10,387 nucleotides of DNA from JAAYZK01 sp964535025 (lineage in GTDB: Bacteria; Planctomycetota; Phycisphaerae; SM23-33; FEN-1343). The notes under the pieces are model-generated. The model was given only the letters and a program-made list of their open reading frames with translations. It was not told the origin of the DNA and made no database searches. Location of the stretch: positions 1 through 10,387 of the forward strand of contig CAZHRW010000255.1 of NCBI GenBank assembly GCA_964535025.1, read 5' to 3'. The first letter of the stretch is position 1. Each line of letters begins with the position of its first letter. Made by a program: the position numbers and the translations under genes. Shown piece after piece: positions 6,580-10,387 of the stretch.

Positions 6580-7415
6580 TCGTCCCGCTCCTCGGCCAAC
6601 CAGGCCTCGACGGTCGGCTCGCCCTGGAGGTAGCCCAGAGAGGCGAGGAACCGGTCGACCTCGGCAAGCGTGGCGGCGAAGTATTGGCGGTCCGCCCGAC
6701 CGTAGTTGAAAAAACCGTGGCCTGCACCGGGCCAGACCGCCAGGTCGCAGCGGACGTCCAGGTCTCGCAACTTTGCAGCGAACAGGCGAACTGTGTGAAT
6801 CGGGCAGATTGCGTCATTCTCCCCGTGCAGGATCAGCGTCGGCGGCGCGTCGGCATCGGCAAGGTGGTAGGCGGAGATCTCGGGGATCTCCTGACGGCCC
6901 CAACGCTCGACGTAGAGTCCGCGGCGATCGGCGGGGCGGATGTCGCGACCATCGACGGAGGCAGTGACGAGCACCGGATTGAACAGGACCAGCGCGTCGG
7001 CTCGCGAGGGGATCACTCGCCCGTCAACGGGCGCGGGCTCGTCAATCAGCCCCGCGCAGGCGGCCACGCCGCCACCCGCCGAGCCTCCGCCGGCAGCGAC
7101 GCGGCCGGGGTCGATGCCCAGCACGCCGGCGTGGGCGCGGATCCATCGTAGGGCCGCACGGCCGTCGGCAGCGCTGTCGGGCGGCGACGAGCCGTGGCGC
7201 TCCTTCACGCGGTACTCAGCCGCGATGGCCACCATGCCCCTGCTGGCCAGATAGCGGCACTGCGGGTGGAATTGCTCGATCGATCCGCCAATGAACCCGC
7301 CCCCGAAGAACAGGACGATCGCCGGGCGAGATCCGTCCTCGTCGCCGCTCGCCGCGAACACCTGAAGCTTGAGTGTGTGGCCGCCCACGCGCCGGTAAAC
7401 ATGCTCGATCATCAT
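6576..7415 (-). CDS. Alpha/beta hydrolase, esterase/lipase-like (279 aa)
   Basis: This is a serine hydrolase of the HSL/acetyl-xylan-esterase-like group, probably cytoplasmic because no signal peptide is seen. Motifs in order: F-F-G-G-G-F (36-41) at the oxyanion-hole position, where many relatives have H-G-G; nucleophile S112 within G-G-S-A-G (110-114); catalytic Asp at D201 (H-G-E-N-D); catalytic His at H233 (G-A-G-H-G-F-F-N-Y-G). The Phe for His change seems normal for the planctomycete-type subgroup I am reminded of, which also ends G-Y-L-x-G-E-P-T-V as here (recall, not a search). The substrate is unknown; ester removal from sugars is plausible beside a sugar kinase. The start is the first of two adjacent ATGs at 7415, with GAGGAA 2-3 nt further upstream; the second ATG (7412) has more usual spacing and may be the real one. 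The frame stays open further upstream, but that part has no family resemblance. It converges on the HD-GYP gene with a 4-bp overlap. Confidence 0.88.
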   Translation of the reverse strand: MMIEHVYRRVGGHTLKLQVFAASGDEDGSRPAIVLFFGGGFIGGSIEQFHPQCRYLASRGMVAIAAEYRVKERHGSSPPDSAADGRAALRWIRAHAGVLGIDPGRVAAGGGSAGGGVAACAGLIDEPAPVDGRVIPSRADALVLFNPVLVTASVDGRDIRPADRRGLYVERWGRQEIPEISAYHLADADAPPTLILHGENDAICPIHTVRLFAAKLRDLDVRCDLAVWPGAGHGFFNYGRADRQYFAATLAEVDRFLASLGYLQGEPTVEAWLAEERDD

Positions 7416-7485
7416 CGTTCCTCGAAGCTCGCGGTCCGCCTCCCGCAACCCCTGCACTCTCCAGTAGAACCACTCCGCCCGGCAG

Positions 7486-7523
7486 TCGCAAGAGGGGCCC
7501 TTGCGAGGGTCACCGCGGACCCT
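7486..7523. promoter_or_regulatory. Two adjacent hairpins in the hydrolase/ROK divergent region
   Basis: TCGCAAG (7486-7492) pairs with CTTGCGA (7500-7506) around a 7-nt loop, and AGGGTC (7506-7511) pairs with GACCCT (7518-7523) around a 6-nt loop. The two stems share base 7506. They lie 71-108 bp upstream of the hydrolase ATG and upstream of the ROK promoter. Bases 7499-7521 resemble the leader of the giant gene at 3562-3586. The site could be an operator for the divergent pair or a leader RNA of the hydrolase. Confidence 0.4.
7499..7521 (-). repeat. Copy B of the motif shared with the giant-gene leader
   Basis: This is the partner of 3562-3586 (20 identities in 25 aligned columns). On the minus strand both copies hold a hairpin with a CGCGGA or CGCGGT hexaloop followed at once by a second hairpin whose sequence differs. 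Retained pairing with changed stem bases would favour a structured element, but two copies are too few to prove it. Confidence 0.3.
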
Positions 7524-7608
7524 GCACCATTGCCGCTCCGTCTGTAACGTCTGTATCGCCCTCGGGACGGCTTTTGAGGGAATTGAACAGGCGTACCGCC
7601 GGAACCGA

Positions 7609-7617
7609 TGGTATGAT
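7609..7617 (+). promoter_or_regulatory. Extended -10 promoter for the ROK kinase
   Basis: TGGTATGAT matches the extended -10 form TGnTATAAT with one mismatch in the hexamer. No well-spaced -35 is present; TTGAAC at 7583-7588 is 23 nt away, which is too far. Extended -10 promoters commonly work without a good -35. Transcription would start near 7624, giving a leader of about 58 nt that includes a short CCCC/GGGG hairpin. Confidence 0.5.
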
Positions 7618-7681
7618 AATGCATTCAATATCCCCTGGCGGCGGGGGTACTTTGTGGTGACAGCCGATCGTTGAGGTCGCG

Positions 7682-8659
7682 ATGAGCGAGTATTACATTG
7701 GTGTAGACTTGGGCGGGACGTACACGAAGACAGGAATTCTCCGCGTCCAGGACGGCTCGACGGAAGTCTACGGGTTCACCGAGGCGCCAACGCCAACGGA
7801 CAGTCGCGACGCGCTCATCGACTCGATCGTCGAGGCCGTCCGGAGGATGCTGAAAGACCACGACCTGCCCACCTCGGCCTGCAGCGGTCTGGGCATCGGA
7901 GCACCTGGCCCGTTGAACCGGGCTCGGGGCGTGATCCTCCACCTGCCGAACATCCCCGGTATGTCGAACCTGCCCCTGCGGGACCGAATCGGCGATGCGT
8001 TGGGCATTCCCGCCGTGCTGGAGAACGATGCCAATGCCGCCGCGATGGGCGAGTATCTCTTCGGGGCCGGCCGGGACGTACAGTCGATGATCATGCTCAC
8101 GCTGGGCACCGGCGTCGGCGGCGGAATCATTGTCGACGGGCAGATCCTCCACGGCGCCCACGACATCGCCGGGGAGGTCGGGCACATCATCGTCCAGCCC
8201 GGTGGACGGCTGTGCAATTGCGGCCAGCACGGCTGCCTGGAGCAGTATGCCTCGGCAACGTTCCTGGCCAAGCACGCGGAAGACGAGGTGAAAGCAGGTC
8301 GCAAGAGCCTTCTGGCAAAGACCTTGGCTAAAAAAGGCTCCATCGACGCCGCCGACGTTAACGAAGCGCGCAAGGGCGGCGATGCCCTGGCCACCGAGGC
8401 GTGGGACACGGCAGTCTATCATCTGGCAATTGGGTGTGTGACGTTAGAGCGGATGTTGGATTGCGAGTTGATCGTCCTGGCCGGCGGGTTGGTCAACGCC
8501 GGCGCAGACCTGCTGGGTCCGCTGCAGGCCTACTACCGCGAGTTGGACTGGAAGCTCTCCGATCAGATGTCGCCCCTGGCCATCGCCACCCTCGGCTCCC
8601 GGGCCGGCGTCCACGGCGCCGCCGGCGTCGCCTGGCAAACCTTTGGCATGCAAGCTTAG
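7682..8659 (+). CDS. ROK-family sugar kinase (glucokinase-like)
   Basis: The 325-residue product is a cytoplasmic ATP-dependent kinase of the ROK family, which phosphorylates glucose or related hexoses and N-acetylhexosamines. The phosphate-binding motif D-L-G-G-T-Y-T-K-T-G is at 9-18. The catalytic Asp is D116 in E-N-D-A-N-A-A-A. The adenosine/phosphate loop L-G-T-G-V-G-G-G is at about 141-148. The ROK zinc signature is complete: H168 in G-E-V-G-H, then C178, C180 and C185 in C-N-C-G-Q-H-G-C-L-E. An A-G-G-L motif near the C-terminus closes the ATP site. Length is typical. Having no N-terminal helix-turn-helix, it is an enzyme rather than a NagC/XylR-type repressor. The ATG is preceded by GAGG 5 nt upstream and by an extended -10 promoter. 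The exact sugar cannot be read from sequence; glucokinase is the default name. Confidence 0.93.
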   Translation: MSEYYIGVDLGGTYTKTGILRVQDGSTEVYGFTEAPTPTDSRDALIDSIVEAVRRMLKDHDLPTSACSGLGIGAPGPLNRARGVILHLPNIPGMSNLPLRDRIGDALGIPAVLENDANAAAMGEYLFGAGRDVQSMIMLTLGTGVGGGIIVDGQILHGAHDIAGEVGHIIVQPGGRLCNCGQHGCLEQYASATFLAKHAEDEVKAGRKSLLAKTLAKKGSIDAADVNEARKGGDALATEAWDTAVYHLAIGCVTLERMLDCELIVLAGGLVNAGADLLGPLQAYYRELDWKLSDQMSPLAIATLGSRAGVHGAAGVAWQTFGMQA

Positions 8660-8700
8660 CCCTCAAAAAGGCTTAGACCAAGTTCCACGGCGAAGGCCCG

Positions 8701-8716
8701 GCCGATCGGCTTTTTT
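8701..8716 (+). terminator. Possible intrinsic terminator of the ROK gene
   Basis: A GC-rich 10-bp palindrome GCCGATCGGC is followed directly by six T residues, 41 bp after the stop codon. The stem is short once a loop is allowed (3 bp around GATC), and pairing with the GC-rich bases just upstream is possible. Position and T tract support termination; stem strength is the weak point. Confidence 0.4.
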
Positions 8717-8727
8717 CCATCACAGGG

Positions 8728-8756
8728 TTGACATGCTCATCAATCGCTCTTAGAGT
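8728..8756 (+). promoter_or_regulatory. Sigma-70 promoter of the initiator tRNA gene
   Basis: A perfect -35 box TTGACA (8728-8733) is followed after exactly 17 bp by TAGAGT (8751-8756), which matches TATAAT at four of six positions. Transcription would begin near 8763, about 28 nt before the mature tRNA 5' end. This is the best promoter in the window. Confidence 0.75.
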
Positions 8757-8790
8757 AAGGTACTCGACGCTTGGACAATCGGGCATACAC

Positions 8791-8864
<74 letters not shown>

Positions 8865-8870
8865 TTCGTC

Positions 8871-8895
8871 GGGTCGCTGCAAACAAGCACGACCC
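8871..8895 (+). other. Hairpin in the tRNA-fMet 3' trailer
   Basis: GGGTCG (8871-8876) pairs with CGACCC (8890-8895); inside, TGC pairs with GCA after one bulged C, leaving an AAACAA loop. It begins 7 nt after the mature tRNA end and has no T tract, so it is not the terminator. It may mark where 3' trailer processing begins; that is inference. Confidence 0.55.
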
Positions 8896-8909
8896 AGCGG
8901 TTCACGCAG

Positions 8910-8947
8910 AAGGCCATCGAGAGAACTCGGTGGCCTTTTCGCTTTTT
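8910..8947 (+). terminator. Strong intrinsic terminator of the tRNA-fMet unit
   Basis: A 12-bp stem (8910-8921 with 8926-8937, one T-G wobble) closes on an AGAA tetraloop and runs into TTTT, then CGC and five more T residues. This is a textbook Rho-independent terminator for the tRNA transcript. Confidence 0.9.
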
Positions 8948-9065
8948 ACGCCAGTTTCGCCAAGGGGTTACGATTCCCGCCTCCCTCGGCCAGTCTCTCC
9001 GGCTCGTCACGAGAGATAACCCGAGCATTCCTCCCGGCCGCCGATCGACCCGTCTCCGCCCAAAG

Positions 9066-9084
9066 TCTCTGTTCGAGACAGAGA
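9066..9084 (-). terminator. Possible weak terminator of the nuclease-like gene
   Basis: TCTCTGT (9066-9072) pairs perfectly with ACAGAGA (9078-9084) around a 5-nt loop, about 70 bp beyond the stop codon of the minus-strand gene. Only CTTTG follows on that strand, so a proper T tract is missing. The rest of 8948-9155 shows no gene. Confidence 0.3.
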
Positions 9085-9155
9085 ACCTGTAGGCTCTGGT
9101 TATGAGGGAGTGGGGACCGCTGGGCGAGCGAAACCATCGGCCTCTATCATTCCAC

Positions 9156-10163
9156 TCATCGCCGCGCCTGAGGGAGGACCTCTTCCAGGCCGGAAAACTC
9201 CACTTGCTCGTCCATCCACTCGTAGACCAACACGGCGACCTCCAGTCGGGACAGGGCTCGCCGCGTCTCGTTGTTCGGCTGGCCGGGAATGACAAGGATG
9301 CGCTGGGGGAGCGGATCGAGCGCTGCGCCGTGCAGCATCAACTGGCCGACCCCCTGATACAGGCTCGTCGTGGAGAGATCCGTCTTCACCTCAAATAGAT
9401 GCGTCACCTCGTCGCCAGCCAGGATATAGAGGTCGCGCCGGTCGTTCACCGCCTTGTACCCGGCGTTCGTCAAGTCTTCGTAGAGCCGGCGGACCACCGT
9501 GCCGTGGTCGCAGCGAGCCTCGATTTCCCCGGTGGGCGTATATCCGCGGCGCTGCCCTTCGAACTCTGGCGTGAACGTACGGCGAAGCCGCTCACGGCGG
9601 ACGACGAGCTTTCCGCTGGCCGCAGCGGCCTTGAACAACGCCACCTCGTGGACGAAACGGGCGATATGGGCCTGCAGACGCTCGCTGTCCACCGGGGAAA
9701 TGACGATCGTGCGCGACTCCCGGCCGTCCGGCCACTGGACGGCTTCGACCTGCTCGCTGCCGTAGAATTCCCAGAAGGCATCCTTGCCGATTCCCGACCT
9801 GCCGCCGCCGACCTTGCCGGAATGCGTGATATAGACACGGCCGGACTCGTCCTTGACGAACAAGCCGCCGATGCGCCGATTCACGCCCTCGAAGGGAGAG
9901 TTCGTCTCAACGGTGATGGAAAGCATATTCTGGTGCTCGGGGTTCTCCGTCCCATAGCAGCACCACCAGCGGTTGTCGGCCACGGTCCGGTTGAGCAGCC
10001 ACCAGAAGCACAGGCCATCATGCCAGTAGACCGTCTCTTCGTTGTAGCCGCCGTGGTAGCCGATCTTGCGGTCGAACGCTCGCGTCCCCGTCTGGAGGCG
10101 CTGGGTCATCGCTCCGTAGGCCGCCTCAATCTCTTGCCGTAATGTCAGTGGAATCAGAATCAC
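9156..10163 (-). CDS. Unrecognised protein with PD-(D/E)XK-like nuclease C-terminus
   Basis: I do not recognise this 335-residue family. The C-terminal part (about 213-316) looks like a restriction-endonuclease fold: E229 on a helix, D244 in R-R-D-L-Y-I-L, E258-V-K260 in L-F-E-V-K-T, then Y-Q-G-V-G-Q-L-M-L-H-G with Q270 and Q274 on the next helix. This is the D...ExK plus QxxxQ pattern of PD-(D/E)XK nucleases, so metal-dependent DNA cleavage is likely but inferred. The N-terminal 180 residues are rich in Trp/Tyr (W-W-C-C-Y-G at 66-71) and Gly (G-K-V-G-G-G-R-S-G-I-G-K at 116-127, W-P-D-G at 144-147) and could be a recognition domain. The glycine stretch is not a normal Walker A. No signal peptide or membrane segment is seen. 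The GTG start is chosen for AAGGAGG 10 nt upstream. No methylase or other defence gene is visible nearby. Confidence 0.8.
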   Translation of the reverse strand: MILIPLTLRQEIEAAYGAMTQRLQTGTRAFDRKIGYHGGYNEETVYWHDGLCFWWLLNRTVADNRWWCCYGTENPEHQNMLSITVETNSPFEGVNRRIGGLFVKDESGRVYITHSGKVGGGRSGIGKDAFWEFYGSEQVEAVQWPDGRESRTIVISPVDSERLQAHIARFVHEVALFKAAAASGKLVVRRERLRRTFTPEFEGQRRGYTPTGEIEARCDHGTVVRRLYEDLTNAGYKAVNDRRDLYILAGDEVTHLFEVKTDLSTTSLYQGVGQLMLHGAALDPLPQRILVIPGQPNNETRRALSRLEVAVLVYEWMDEQVEFSGLEEVLPQARR

Positions 10164-10262
10164 TTTCCGGCTTCCTCCTTCAGGGGCAGGAATTTCACGC
10201 CTTTACATCCTGTCTGCCGCTACGACATGGGATCGCCTGTCTCAAGCCTTGGACCGATCTGC

Positions 10263-10292
10263 AATATAGCCCTTACTGATTGTCAAACGCAA
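10263..10292 (-). promoter_or_regulatory. Possible promoter of the nuclease-like gene
   Basis: On the minus strand TATATT (10268-10263) lies about 100 nt upstream of the GTG. TTGCGT (10292-10287) is 18 nt upstream of it and could serve as -35. A perfect TTGACA (10286-10281) is also present but only 12 nt away, which is too close. The combination is suggestive, not firm. Confidence 0.35.
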
Positions 10293-10301
10293 GTGGGCGC
10301 G

Positions 10302-10316
10302 GCCGTCCGGGACGGC
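10302..10316. other. Perfect hairpin GCCGTC-CGG-GACGGC
   Basis: A 6-bp perfect stem with a 3-nt loop lies between the divergent nuclease-like gene and the possible gene start at 10365. It has no T tract on either strand. It could be an operator or leader structure. Confidence 0.3.
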
Positions 10317-10364
10317 ATAGGTAACCAATGTAGGCACAACGAACCTGCCCTTGGGAGCCTTGCC

Positions 10365-10387
10365 ATGATCTCGACAACCGATCCCGA
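10365..10387 (+). CDS. Possible start of a gene running off the right edge
   Basis: An ATG is preceded at good distance by GGGAG (10353-10357), and the reading M-I-S-T-T-D-P is open to the window end. It would be divergent from the nuclease-like gene, with about 200 bp between them. Seven codons are too few to name a product, and the start could be chance. Confidence 0.3.

Noticed and set aside
7416..7628. 71-residue N-terminal extension of the hydrolase
   Set aside because: The family fold begins at the ATG pair 7415/7412, which has GAGGAA just upstream. The extension has no signal peptide or known domain, begins at a TTG and overlaps the ROK promoter region. Its GC-rich third positions are not enough to call it coding.
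9399..10142. Plus-strand open frame (247 codons) opposite the nuclease-like gene
   Set aside because: The minus-strand frame has a strong Shine-Dalgarno and a plausible nuclease motif, while this one has neither a ribosome binding site nor domain signals.

Overview
The window is high-GC bacterial DNA, most likely from the Planctomycetota. The clue is the first gene: a giant, Asp/Thr/Ala-rich, multi-repeat surface-type protein that opens with a short LEPR-XLL-like motif (L-E-S-L-E-A-R-L-M-L-S-G) instead of a normal signal peptide. An alpha/beta hydrolase with the F-F-G-G-G-F and G-H-G-F-F-N-Y signatures points the same way. GTG starts with clear Shine-Dalgarno sequences are common here. Taxonomy is inference from these traits only.

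Layout. 1-3483 (minus): the first 1161 codons of the giant protein, which leaves the window at its C-terminal side. 3484-3866: non-coding, with a hairpin-rich leader for that gene. 3867-5126 (minus): GT4-type glycosyltransferase. 5127-5427: non-coding, divergent promoter region with palindromes. 5428-6579 (plus): receiver/HD-GYP protein whose receiver has lost its phosphorylation residues. 6576-7415 (minus): alpha/beta hydrolase, overlapping the HD-GYP gene tail to tail by 4 bp. 7416-7681: divergent intergenic region with two adjacent hairpins and an extended -10 promoter. 7682-8659 (plus): ROK-family sugar kinase. 8728-8947: a self-contained initiator tRNA-fMet unit with promoter, tRNA, trailer hairpin and strong intrinsic terminator. 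9156-10163 (minus): an unrecognised protein with a PD-(D/E)XK-like nuclease C-terminus. 10365-end (plus): possible first codons of another gene.

How the genes may fit together. The genes are mostly single transcription units with changing strand, so no multi-gene operon is evident. The glycosyltransferase, the giant surface protein and the HD-GYP protein are compatible with a cell-surface/attachment theme (glycan, adhesin, c-di-GMP turnover), but only proximity supports this. The hydrolase and ROK kinase look like carbohydrate-catabolism genes. The nuclease-like gene beside the initiator tRNA is the best candidate for something undescribed; no partner gene is visible inside the window. A 25-column similarity between the upstream regions of the giant gene and the hydrolase, both folding as paired hairpins, is the other non-coding signal worth checking.
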